Assembly (NCBI GenBank): GCA_030150595.1
Contig: JASLFQ010000162.1
Location: 1-5,810, forward strand
Source of the DNA: Aquirhabdus sp.
GTDB lineage: Bacteria > Pseudomonadota > Gammaproteobacteria > Pseudomonadales > Moraxellaceae
Direction of reading: 5' to 3'
DNA length: 5,810 nucleotides
Under the pieces are notes generated by a model. It did no database searches, was not told where the DNA came from, and was given only the letters and a program-made list of their open reading frames with translations. Below are positions 1-5,810 of this stretch, piece by piece; the stretch's first letter is position 1; the number at the start of each line of letters is the position of its first letter. A program made the translations under genes and the position numbers.

Positions 1-333
1 CGTGAAATTGGCAACGCCTGAAAGAACAACTGCCGCAGGCGCAGGTAAAGCATTGGTATAAATAACCGTTGCAACCGCGTTGGCCGTATCGTGAAATCCA
101 TTCACAAACTCAAAACCTAATGCGATTAAGAGTGCGAAGCCCAGCATCAAATAAGGTAAAAAACTCAGTGGTGGGGTGGTCGACAAATCTGAAGCAAGCT
201 CGATGCCGATATAAATTAACGCAGCGACGACAAACCCAAGAAAAATCACTTTAAATATCGGGTGCGGAGCCTTATCAATCGATGAAACAGATAAAGGTGC
301 TGACATTGATGTCACAGAGGAATTCACGCTCAT
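1..333 (-). CDS. Pit-family inorganic phosphate transporter, N-terminal part (runs off the left edge)
   Basis: This is the first 111 codons of a second phosphate permease of the PiT family, an inner-membrane protein that takes up phosphate (as metal-phosphate in bacterial Pit proteins) with protons. The ATG is at 333-331, and an AGAAG ribosome-binding-like sequence lies at 345-341, 7 nt upstream. The frame is open to base 1. After a polar start of about 20 residues there are two hydrophobic stretches (about 27-45 and 57-73). The PiT signature NGFHDTANAVATVIYTNAL follows at about 78-96. By hand count about 62 of 93 aligned residues match the neighbouring complete transporter, the main difference being 7 extra residues in the polar N-terminus. 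Both proteins start with a similar MS.NSSVT sequence. The rest of the gene is outside the window, so intactness cannot be judged. It is transcribed in the same direction as the 635-2230 gene but separated from it by a terminator and its own upstream region. Confidence 0.9.
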   Translation of the reverse strand, partial: MSVNSSVTSMSAPLSVSSIDKAPHPIFKVIFLGFVVAALIYIGIELASDLSTTPPLSFLPYLMLGFALLIALGFEFVNGFHDTANAVATVIYTNALPAPAAVVLSGVANFT

Positions 334-340
334 GGCAAAA

Positions 341-345
341 CTTCT
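341..345 (-). promoter_or_regulatory. Ribosome-binding site of the left pit gene
   Basis: On the minus strand AGAAG sits 7 nt before the ATG at 333-331. It is a modest but correctly spaced Shine-Dalgarno match and supports this start. Confidence 0.45.
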
Positions 346-362
346 GTATAGATTAAGTTGCT

Positions 363-368
363 TTTATC
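363..368 (-). promoter_or_regulatory. Candidate -10 element of the left pit gene
   Basis: On the minus strand this reads GATAAA, 4 of 6 matches to TATAAT. It lies about 12 bp downstream of the last TGTCAT-type repeat, close to the spacing seen when a Pho box replaces the -35 element. The assignment is inferred from spacing and is weak on its own. Confidence 0.3.
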
Positions 369-380
369 ATCTGTTCTAAT

Positions 381-408
381 CATGACAAAGGCATGACTAG
401 AGCATGAC
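381..408 (-). promoter_or_regulatory. Candidate Pho box (three 11-bp-phased repeats) upstream of the left pit gene
   Basis: CATGAC occurs on the plus strand at 381-386, 392-397 and 403-408, a period of exactly 11 bp. Read on the minus strand these are GTCATG units, the first and last being TGTCATG and the middle one AGTCATG. PhoB binds head-to-tail 11-bp units whose core is TGTCA, so three in-phase copies 48-75 bp before the start codon, in the right orientation, suggest PhoB control. The inter-repeat bases match the enteric consensus poorly (about 11-12 of 18 for each pair by hand), so the call rests on core and phasing. Whether it activates or represses cannot be read from sequence. Confidence 0.6.
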
Positions 409-471
409 ATTCTTATTCATTTAATTCTTATTGCACTCGCAGAACAGTACTCCGCGCCGATAAAGTTTTCC

Positions 472-486
472 GTACATTTTGTGTAC
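472..486. repeat. Small inverted repeat in the pit-pit spacer
   Basis: GTACA and TGTAC form a perfect 5-bp inverted repeat around TTTTG. A second pair, CAGTAC at 445-450 and GTACTG at 483-488, overlaps the right arm. No U-tract follows, so it is not a terminator. The role is unknown and it may be chance. The remaining spacer (409-583) shows no ORF or recognisable RNA gene. Confidence 0.3.
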
Positions 487-583
487 TGCAAATTCAAAAT
501 AGAAGCAACTTGTTGGAAAGACGAATTATTTAAAATGTTAATGATTTAATTGTGTAGCAGTCTAAACTCACACTCGCACGCAT

Positions 584-616
584 AAAAAAACGCCCTACAA
601 AAGTAAGGCGTTTTTT
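584..616 (-). terminator. Rho-independent terminator of the 635-2230 pit gene
   Basis: A long hairpin lies 19 bp beyond the stop codon. The left arm (585-598: A6, CGCC, C, TAC) pairs with the right arm (603-616: GTA, A, GGCG, T6), with a single C/A mismatch and an AAAA loop at 599-602. Read on the minus strand it ends in a run of seven U. The arms end in A-tract and T-tract on both sides, so it would also work on the plus strand. It should isolate the complete pit gene from its left-hand paralogue, arguing against one operon. Confidence 0.88.
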
Positions 617-634
617 ACATTAATAGTCTACGTA

Positions 635-2230
635 CTATTTAATGAATTCCATAAATAGCCAATATAGAGCCGCTGACAAAGTCATAGCAGCAGGCAACGT
701 AAGTACCCATGCATACAAAATGCGTTTAATCGTGCCCCATTGCAGACCTGATTTATTCGCGGTCATCGTACCCGCAACAGAACCATTGAGGACATGCGTC
801 GTACTCACTGGTAAACCATACACATCAGCAGCACCAATCATCACAATCGTAGATAATTGCGCAGCGAAACCTTGACCATAGTTCATTGGACGATTACCAA
901 TTTTCTCACCCACAGTGACAGCAATCCGCTTCCATCCAACCAATGTTCCCAATCCAAGTGCCAGCGCAACAGCAACTTTGACCCAAGTTGGAATAAATTG
1001 AGTGGTTTCATCTAAGCGACGACTGCTTTCTTGCAGTACGGCTTGTTCAGAAGTCGTCAATTTCGACAATGCACCCTCTTTCTTTAAACGCTTCAAACAC
1101 GCACTAATCAAATACGTGTCATTACGCAAGTTATGAACAGCTTCAGCTGGCACTTTATCGAATGTTTTATACTGAGTTGCAGCTTGGCTCAAATTCATCT
1201 CAACCGCAGCAACCGCTGGCAATACTTGTGGAGCCGTTCCAGAACCTTGCAAATATTCAGTCAGAACCTGACGTGATTTTGGCAAATCTAGTGGCGCTTC
1301 AGCGGGAGATAAAATATGTGCAGTCTTTTCAGACAGCACTGCAAATGAATGCACTTCAGTCGCATCCATCGTTTTATTCAACGAATATGCCATTGGTACG
1401 ATGCCGATCAGAACCAGCATGATCAAGCCCATACCCTTCTGACCATCGTTGGAACCATGCACAAAGCTCACGCCTGCGCAGCTTAAAACCAATAAACTAC
1501 GAATCCAAAACGGCGGTGGCTGATTGCCTTCAGGTGGCTCAAAAAGCTCAGGTTTACGCGCAAAGATCACCTTACATAGGAGGAAAATAATACCAGCAAG
1601 CACGAAGCCCAACAAAGGAGAAAACAATAATGCTTTACCGACTTTACTCGCTTGATCCCAGTTCACACTACTAGAGACCAATCCTGCGGGTGTCAGCAAT
1701 CGATTCATCAAACCGACACCAATGATTGAACCAATCAGTGTATGTGAACTCGATGCAGGAATTCCCGCAGCCCAAGTGCCTAAGTTCCAAATAATGGCCG
1801 CAAGCAACAAGGCAAATACCATTGCAAAACCTTGGCTACTACCGACATTCAAAATCAACTCAACTGGCAACAATGCCAAAATCCCGTAGGCAACGACACC
1901 ACTTGCCGACAGCACCCCGAGGAAGTTTGCAATACTTGATAGTCCAACCGCAGCGGGCGCGGACAAAGCATTGGTATAAATGACTGTTACGACGGCATTC
2001 GCTGTATCGTGAAAACCATTGGCGAATTCAAATCCCAATGCAACCAAAAGCGCTGCACTCAATAACATAAAGGGAAGAAAACTCAGGGCAGAAGTGCCAC
2101 TTAAATCAGCATTAAGCGCAAAACCGATATAAACCAGCACTGCGATGACGACAACAAAAAACAAAGGCTTGAAAATCGGATGAATTGGCGTATCAATCGT
2201 TGTCGTTGTTACAGAAGAATTCTGACTCAT
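635..2230 (-). CDS. pitA: PitA-type low-affinity inorganic phosphate transporter
   Basis: This complete 531-residue inner-membrane permease belongs to the PiT family, which in bacteria imports metal-phosphate by proton symport. The frame matches E. coli PitA (499 residues) as recalled, along nearly its whole length. The first PiT signature is at about 70-88 (ANGFHDTANAV then TVIYTNAL). WNLGTW and GIPASSSHTLIG are at about 148-167. The second half carries SFVHGSNDGQKGMGL at about 255-269 and LPVSTTHVLNGSVAGTM at about 473-489. About ten hydrophobic segments surround a polar, charged loop at about 285-412, which the family normally has. The N-terminus is about 35 residues longer than in E. coli and includes an extra hydrophobic stretch (about 21-39). 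The ATG at 2230-2228 is chosen because it gives the same MS.NSSVT start as the left-hand paralogue; no strong Shine-Dalgarno precedes it. A Pho box lies upstream and a terminator downstream, so it is probably monocistronic. The symbol pitA is by similarity; the paralogue could equally claim it. Confidence 0.95.
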   Translation of the reverse strand: MSQNSSVTTTTIDTPIHPIFKPLFFVVVIAVLVYIGFALNADLSGTSALSFLPFMLLSAALLVALGFEFANGFHDTANAVVTVIYTNALSAPAAVGLSSIANFLGVLSASGVVAYGILALLPVELILNVGSSQGFAMVFALLLAAIIWNLGTWAAGIPASSSHTLIGSIIGVGLMNRLLTPAGLVSSSVNWDQASKVGKALLFSPLLGFVLAGIIFLLCKVIFARKPELFEPPEGNQPPPFWIRSLLVLSCAGVSFVHGSNDGQKGMGLIMLVLIGIVPMAYSLNKTMDATEVHSFAVLSEKTAHILSPAEAPLDLPKSRQVLTEYLQGSGTAPQVLPAVAAVEMNLSQAATQYKTFDKVPAEAVHNLRNDTYLISACLKRLKKEGALSKLTTSEQAVLQESSRRLDETTQFIPTWVKVAVALALGLGTLVGWKRIAVTVGEKIGNRPMNYGQGFAAQLSTIVMIGAADVYGLPVSTTHVLNGSVAGTMTANKSGLQWGTIKRILYAWVLTLPAAMTLSAALYWLFMEFIK

Positions 2231-2255
2231 AGAAAAAGATCTTGATTGGAAATCA

Positions 2256-2272
2256 TCGAATATATTGTTCGA
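2256..2272. repeat. 17-bp inverted repeat in the pit leader
   Basis: TCGAA and TTCGA are 5-bp arms around an AT-rich 7-bp centre, 26 bp before the pit start codon. On the minus strand the centre includes TATATT (2264-2259), which could be a -10 element, but no good -35 lies at normal distance. It could be an operator or a leader hairpin; no factor is recognised. Confidence 0.25.
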
Positions 2273-2326
2273 CTTAGAAATAACCGTCGCTTTACTCGTC
2301 TTTAGCTACCTAACAAAACGAGCAAC

Positions 2327-2344
2327 ATGACAGCTTCATGACAA
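2327..2344 (-). promoter_or_regulatory. Pho box (PhoB-binding site) upstream of the complete pit gene
   Basis: The minus strand reads TTGTCATGAAGCTGTCAT, two TGTCAT units exactly 11 bp apart. It matches the enteric Pho box CTGTCATAAAWCTGTCAY at 15 of 18 positions by hand. It lies about 97-114 bp upstream of the pit ATG, in the orientation that would direct transcription towards pit. No convincing -10 was found right after it, so the start point is not assigned. In E. coli PhoB is the response regulator that acts at such sites under phosphate limitation. The same box is also about 200 bp from metH but points away from it. Confidence 0.72.
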
Positions 2345-2400
2345 AAATGCTGTGAACGGCGGCATAATATCACAGGTTGCATTCACGCCCTACGAGAACC

Positions 2401-2409
2401 TGATAGAAT
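2401..2409 (+). promoter_or_regulatory. Candidate extended -10 promoter for metH
   Basis: TGATAGAAT combines an extended TGn motif with TAGAAT (5 of 6 matches to TATAAT). TTGCAT at 2377-2382 resembles a -35 but the 21-bp spacer is too long, so the promoter would lean on the extended -10. Transcription would start near 2415, giving a leader of about 130 nt before the ATG at 2545. No methionine, SAM or cobalamin riboswitch is recognisable in that leader. Confidence 0.45.
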
Positions 2410-2417
2410 AGCGATCA

Positions 2418-2434
2418 ATTGAACATGTTAATTT
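2418..2434. promoter_or_regulatory. Near-palindrome just downstream of the metH promoter (candidate operator)
   Basis: AATTGAACATGTTAATT is a near-perfect palindrome with the exact core AACATGTT at 2422-2429. It would lie just after the predicted start of transcription. It loosely resembles a LysR-type site such as that of MetR, which activates metH in E. coli (TGAA-N5-TTCA), but the half-site spacing and right arm do not fit, so the identity of any binding factor is unknown. Confidence 0.3.
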
Positions 2435-2527
2435 AAAAATTGCCGTTCTACTCTTTTTCGCTTTAGTCACATTAAAGTACGGAAGCTTTTTCGTTCCTTT
2501 TTTAGTTGCATTGCTTTATCCCTGATT

Positions 2528-2532
2528 CGGAG
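2528..2532 (+). promoter_or_regulatory. Ribosome-binding site of metH
   Basis: CGGAG lies 12 nt before the ATG at 2545. The spacing is a little long, but this favours the ATG over the in-frame TTG at 2506, which has no Shine-Dalgarno at a usable distance and would add 13 residues with no counterpart in E. coli MetH. Confidence 0.5.
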
Positions 2533-2544
2533 TTTTTTGTACAA

Positions 2545-5178
2545 ATGTCTACGCCTGCCCAAAACGCCAAAAACCTAAAAACTCAACTGACAGAGTTACT
2601 CAAGAAAAGAATTCTGATCATTGATGGCGCGATGGGCACCATGATTCAACAGCATAAGCTAGAAGAAGCTGATTATCGTGGCGAGCGTTTTGCAGATTTC
2701 GAACATGATGTGAAAGGCAACAATGACCTTTTAGTGCTCACTCAACCGCATATTATTCAAGGCATTCACGCGCAATATCTCGAAGCTGGCGCTGACATTA
2801 TCGAAACCAATACCTTTAATGGTACGCAAGTCTCGATGGCTGACTATCACATGCAGCATCTGGTCAGTGAAATCAATATCACTGCTGCCCGCTTGGCACG
2901 TGAAGTTTGCGACGAATTCACCGCGAAAAATCCAGACAAACCACGCTTTGTTGCAGGCGTACTTGGGCCGACATCGCGTACTTGTTCGATCAGCCCTGAT
3001 GTGAACAATCCTGCATTTCGTAACGTGACCTTTGATGAACTCGTTGAAAACTATGTGCAAGCGACACATGCACTCATCGAAGGTGGTTCGCACATTATTC
3101 TGATTGAAACTGTATTTGATACTTTGAACTGTAAAGCTGCAATCTTTGCGGTGAAAACGGTTTTTGAAGAACTCAGTTATGAATTACCATTAATGATTTC
3201 AGGCACGATTACCGATGCATCAGGTCGCACCTTATCAGGACAAACGGCAGAAGCATTTTGGAACTCCGTACGTCATGCTGATTTGTTATCGGTTGGTTTT
3301 AACTGTGCGCTTGGCGCGGATGCAATGCGCCCACACGTCAAGACTATCGGCGATAAAGCCGATATTTTCGTTTCTGCACATCCAAACGCTGGCTTACCCA
3401 ATGCCTTTGGCGAATACGATGAAACGCCTGAACAAACCGCAGAATTTATTCGTGAGTTTGCTGAAAGTGGTTTGATCAATATCACGGGCGGTTGCTGTGG
3501 TACGACGCCAGCGCATATCGCTGCTATTTATAATGCAGTAAAAGATTTTGCACCGCGTCAGCTTCCAGACATCGAACCCGCTTGCCGTCTCTCTGGTTTA
3601 GAGCCATTTAACATTACCAAAGATTCGTTATTCGTCAACGTCGGTGAACGTACCAACGTCACGGGCTCGAAGAAATTCGCCCGTCTCATTCGTGAGCAAA
3701 ACTATACCGAAGCTCTCGCCGTTGCGCTTGAACAAGTCCAAGGCGGCGCGCAGGTCATCGACATCAACATGGATGAAGGCATGTTGGATTCAGAAGGTGC
3801 GATGGTCACTTTCTTGAATATGATCGCGTCTGAACCTGATATTTCTCGCGTCCCCATTATGATCGACTCCTCGAAATGGGAAATCATCGAAGCGGGCTTG
3901 AAGTGCGTTCAAGGTAAACCGATCGTCAACTCGATCAGCTTAAAAGAAGGTCATGACGAGTTCGTCGCTAAAGCAAAACTATGCCGTAAATATGGCGCAG
4001 CTGTCATCGTCATGGCATTCGACGAACAAGGTCAAGCGGATACTGCCGCGCGTAAACGCGAAATTTGCGAACGCTCTTACCGCGTTCTCGTCGATGAAGT
4101 GGGCTACCCTGCTGAAGATATTATTTTCGATCCAAACATATTTGCGGTTGCAACAGGAATTGAAGAACACAACAATTACGCAGTCGATTTCATCGAAGCA
4201 ACGGGTTGGATTAAACAAAATCTGCCACATGCCATGATCTCTGGCGGCGTGTCCAACGTCTCTTTCTCATTCCGAGGTAATGAACCTGTACGCGAAGCAA
4301 TTCATGCCGTGTTCTTGTATTACGCGATTAAACAAGGCATGACGATGGGGATCGTCAACGCAGGTCAGCTTGCAATTTATGATGATATTCCTCAAGAACT
4401 CAAAGATTGCGTCGAAGATGTGATTCTCAATCGCCGTGAAGATGGTACAGATCGCCTGCTCGAAATCGCTGAAAAATATCGCGGCGAAGGTGCTGTGCGT
4501 GCCACTGAAAATCTTGATTGGCGCAACGCTCCTGTCAGCAAACGCTTGGAATACGCACTGGTCAAAGGCATCACCGCCTTTATTGATGAAGATACCGAAG
4601 AAGCTCGCTTTGAAGCCAAACGCCCGTTAGATGTGATCGAAGGCGCATTGATGGCGGGTATGAATGTGGTCGGCGACTTGTTCAGCGAAGGCAAAATGTT
4701 CTTGCCACAAGTGGTGAAATCCGCACGCGTCATGAAGCAAGCTGTCGCGTGGCTTAACCCGTACATTGAAGCTGAAAAAGTTGTTGGCTCAAGTAAAGGT
4801 AAAGTCCTGATGGCAACTGTCAAAGGCGACGTGCATGATATTGGTAAAAATATCGTTGGCGTTGTGCTCGGTTGTAATGGCTATGACATCGTTGATCTCG
4901 GCGTCATGGTCTCTTGTGAAAAAATTCTGAAAACTGCGATTGAAGAAAAGGTCGATATCATCGGTCTATCAGGTTTGATTACACCAAGTCTCGATGAGAT
5001 GGTGTTTGTTGCCAAAGAAATGCAACGTCAAGGCTTCAAAATCCCACTGATGATTGGTGGTGCAACAACGTCTAAAGCACATACCGCCGTGAAAATTGAT
5101 CCGCAATATCATAATGATGCGGTCGTTTATGTTGCCGATGCGTCACGTGCGGTCGGTGTAGCGACGACGCTGCTTTAA
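2545..5178 (+). CDS. metH: Cobalamin-dependent methionine synthase, first three modules (ends at an in-frame stop)
   Basis: MetH transfers a methyl group from 5-methyltetrahydrofolate to homocysteine through cobalamin, in the cytoplasm. The 877-residue product is close to E. coli MetH (1227 residues) as recalled. The homocysteine domain (about 15-335) starts with [11 protein letters not shown] and has the zinc-binding cysteines C254 (FNCALG) and C317-C318 (GGCCGT). The folate domain (about 360-640) has [12 protein letters not shown] at about 365-376 and [14 protein letters not shown] from about 529. The B12 cap (about 650-745) has [19 protein letters not shown]. The B12-binding domain (about 750-875) has [11 protein letters not shown], with H764 as the expected cobalt ligand, then GLSGLITPS and [15 protein letters not shown]. 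The frame stops at TAA 5176-5178, just after [12 protein letters not shown], so the AdoMet-dependent reactivation domain is missing from this ORF but follows in the same frame. Such a protein might turn over but would not be reactivated after cob(I)alamin oxidation. The start is ATG 2545; TTG 2506 is a possible upstream in-frame start. A reference annotation may call the locus a pseudogene. Confidence 0.93.
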   Translation: MSTPAQNAKNLKTQLTELLKKRILIIDGAMGTMIQQHKLEEADYRGERFADFEHDVKGNNDLLVLTQPHIIQGIHAQYLEAGADIIETNTFNGTQVSMADYHMQHLVSEINITAARLAREVCDEFTAKNPDKPRFVAGVLGPTSRTCSISPDVNNPAFRNVTFDELVENYVQATHALIEGGSHIILIETVFDTLNCKAAIFAVKTVFEELSYELPLMISGTITDASGRTLSGQTAEAFWNSVRHADLLSVGFNCALGADAMRPHVKTIGDKADIFVSAHPNAGLPNAFGEYDETPEQTAEFIREFAESGLINITGGCCGTTPAHIAAIYNAVKDFAPRQLPDIEPACRLSGLEPFNITKDSLFVNVGERTNVTGSKKFARLIREQNYTEALAVALEQVQGGAQVIDINMDEGMLDSEGAMVTFLNMIASEPDISRVPIMIDSSKWEIIEAGLKCVQGKPIVNSISLKEGHDEFVAKAKLCRKYGAAVIVMAFDEQGQADTAARKREICERSYRVLVDEVGYPAEDIIFDPNIFAVATGIEEHNNYAVDFIEATGWIKQNLPHAMISGGVSNVSFSFRGNEPVREAIHAVFLYYAIKQGMTMGIVNAGQLAIYDDIPQELKDCVEDVILNRREDGTDRLLEIAEKYRGEGAVRATENLDWRNAPVSKRLEYALVKGITAFIDEDTEEARFEAKRPLDVIEGALMAGMNVVGDLFSEGKMFLPQVVKSARVMKQAVAWLNPYIEAEKVVGSSKGKVLMATVKGDVHDIGKNIVGVVLGCNGYDIVDLGVMVSCEKILKTAIEEKVDIIGLSGLITPSLDEMVFVAKEMQRQGFKIPLMIGGATTSKAHTAVKIDPQYHNDAVVYVADASRAVGVATTLL
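5176..5178 (+). other. Premature in-frame TAA in metH
   Basis: The codons read CTG CTT TAA CCA GAA ATG AAG. The family has a serine here (LLS in E. coli MetH), so a single C-to-A change from TCA would explain the stop. Reading frame is kept on both sides and no indel is needed. It would be codon 878 counting from the ATG at 2545. Confidence 0.9.
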
Positions 5179-5810
5179 CCAGAAATGAAGCCAAAGTTTA
5201 TTGCTGAACGTCGCGCAGAGTACGAAGAAGTACGCGTTCGTATCGCCAATAAAACACCGAAAACACCGAAACTCACTTATCCACAATCCATTGAAAATGG
5301 CATGAAAACCGATTGGGAAACGTATCAGCCGCCAGTGCCGAAGCAATTAGGCGAAACGGTCTTTGAAGAGTATCCACTCGATCAACTGGTTCCCTATATC
5401 GACTGGACGCCGTTCTTTATTTCTTGGTCTTTGGCAGGGAAATTTCCTGCGATTTTGACCGATGAAGTCGTTGGTGAAGCAGCACGTGATTTGTTTGATA
5501 ACGCCCAAACGATGTTGAAAGACTTGGTTGAGAACAAGCGCGTCACGGCAAAAGCTGTATTTAGACTTGAACCTGCAAGTCGTAGTGCGGCGGATGATCT
5601 GGAAGTTTATAGCGACGAATCGCGTGAAATCGCTACGCACAAGTTCTTCCATTTACGCCAACAAAGTGACAAAGCGACCAAGCAACCGAACTACTCGCTC
5701 GCAGATTACATTGCGCCAAAAGAAACTGGCGTGAAGGATTATTTGGGTGGTTTCACTGTATCGATTTTTGGTGCTGAAGAAATGTCGCATGAGTATCGCG
5801 CCAAAGGTGA
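5179..5810 (+). pseudogene. metH: MetH AdoMet-binding reactivation domain, stranded after the stop and cut by the right edge
   Basis: These 210 codons continue the metH frame with no further stop. In E. coli MetH this C-terminal domain binds S-adenosylmethionine and flavodoxin to remethylate oxidised cobalamin. The match is clear: PEMKPKFIAERRAEYEEVR, then YIDWTPFFISWSLAGKFP (5395-5448), whose Asp at 5401-5403 corresponds to the AdoMet-contacting Asp946 of E. coli. ILTDEVVGEAA, the HLRQQSDK segment and NYSLADYIAPK follow. One conserved spot looks altered: FRLEPAS (5560-5580), where E. coli has GLFPAN. The last part of the domain, including the RPGYPACPEH-type AdoMet motif, lies beyond the window. 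An ATG at 5185, 6 nt after the stop, could allow re-initiation, but no Shine-Dalgarno precedes it. Alternatives to a pseudogene are a real split gene, stop-codon read-through or a base-call error. Confidence 0.8.

Noticed and set aside
69..254. 61-codon plus-strand ORF over the left pit gene
   Set aside because: It is antisense to the conserved PiT signature region and its translation is unrelated to any family I know.
285..412. Insertion or foreign domain in the complete Pit protein (residue numbers 285-412 of that protein)
   Set aside because: A long polar central loop is normal for PitA-type proteins; E. coli PitA has a similar one.
2481..2503. Attenuator-like hairpin and T-run before metH
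   Set aside because: GGAA and TTCC give only a 4-bp stem before six T; too weak to call a terminator.
2506..2544. TTG at 2506 as the metH start
   Set aside because: It adds 13 residues with no counterpart in E. coli MetH and lacks a Shine-Dalgarno; the ATG at 2545 has CGGAG upstream and gives a family-like N-terminus.
2731..3093. 120-codon minus-strand ORF inside metH
   Set aside because: Its translation has no family features and it lies entirely opposite the conserved homocysteine-binding domain.
4392..4823. 143-codon minus-strand ORF inside metH
   Set aside because: It is antisense to a strongly conserved coding region, its Ser/Arg/Thr-rich translation has no recognisable domain, and it has no evident promoter; a shadow of the metH frame.
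5347..5652. 101-codon minus-strand ORF opposite the metH reactivation domain
   Set aside because: The plus frame is clearly MetH here; the antisense ORF is a by-product of its codon use.
5179..5810. Separate unrelated gene after metH
   Set aside because: The translation matches the MetH reactivation domain and is in frame with metH, so it belongs to the same ancestral gene.

Overview
The window looks like chromosomal DNA of a gammaproteobacterium, most likely Acinetobacter or a close Moraxellaceae relative. This is inferred from the wording of the MetH and Pit proteins, the moderate G+C with AT-rich intergenic spacers, and general familiarity with Acinetobacter proteins; no database was searched. 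It holds core-metabolism genes and no sign of phage, plasmid, insertion sequence, CRISPR or tRNA/rRNA.

Layout. (1) 1-333, minus strand: the first 111 codons of a Pit-family phosphate transporter that runs off the left edge. (2) 334-634: a gene-free spacer with three TGTCAT-type repeats spaced exactly 11 bp (a candidate PhoB site for the left gene) and a strong hairpin terminator at 584-616. (3) 635-2230, minus strand: a complete 531-residue PitA-type phosphate transporter, a tandem paralogue of the first gene. (4) 2231-2544: the divergent spacer, with a good two-repeat Pho box facing the transporter and a candidate extended -10 promoter and leader facing metH. (5) 2545-5810, plus strand: metH, cobalamin-dependent methionine synthase. 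Its frame is interrupted by a single in-frame TAA at 5176-5178, after which the AdoMet-binding reactivation domain continues in the same frame to the right edge.

How the genes relate. The two transporters are a head-to-tail pair, separated by a terminator, each with its own likely PhoB-responsive promoter region, so they are probably two low-affinity phosphate transporters controlled by phosphate supply. metH is transcribed away from them and has no evident functional link. It makes methionine from homocysteine and methyl-tetrahydrofolate.

The main anomaly is the metH stop codon. The upstream ORF (877 codons from the ATG at 2545) has the homocysteine, folate and B12 modules with their key residues. 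The stop falls in the linker just before the reactivation domain, and the 210 codons after it are open and clearly homologous to that domain. A one-base nonsense mutation (for example TCA to TAA), a sequencing error, or a split enzyme are all compatible with the sequence. I see no convincing new biological system here; the most useful leads are the broken or split metH and the paired Pho-box arrangement of the duplicated pit genes.
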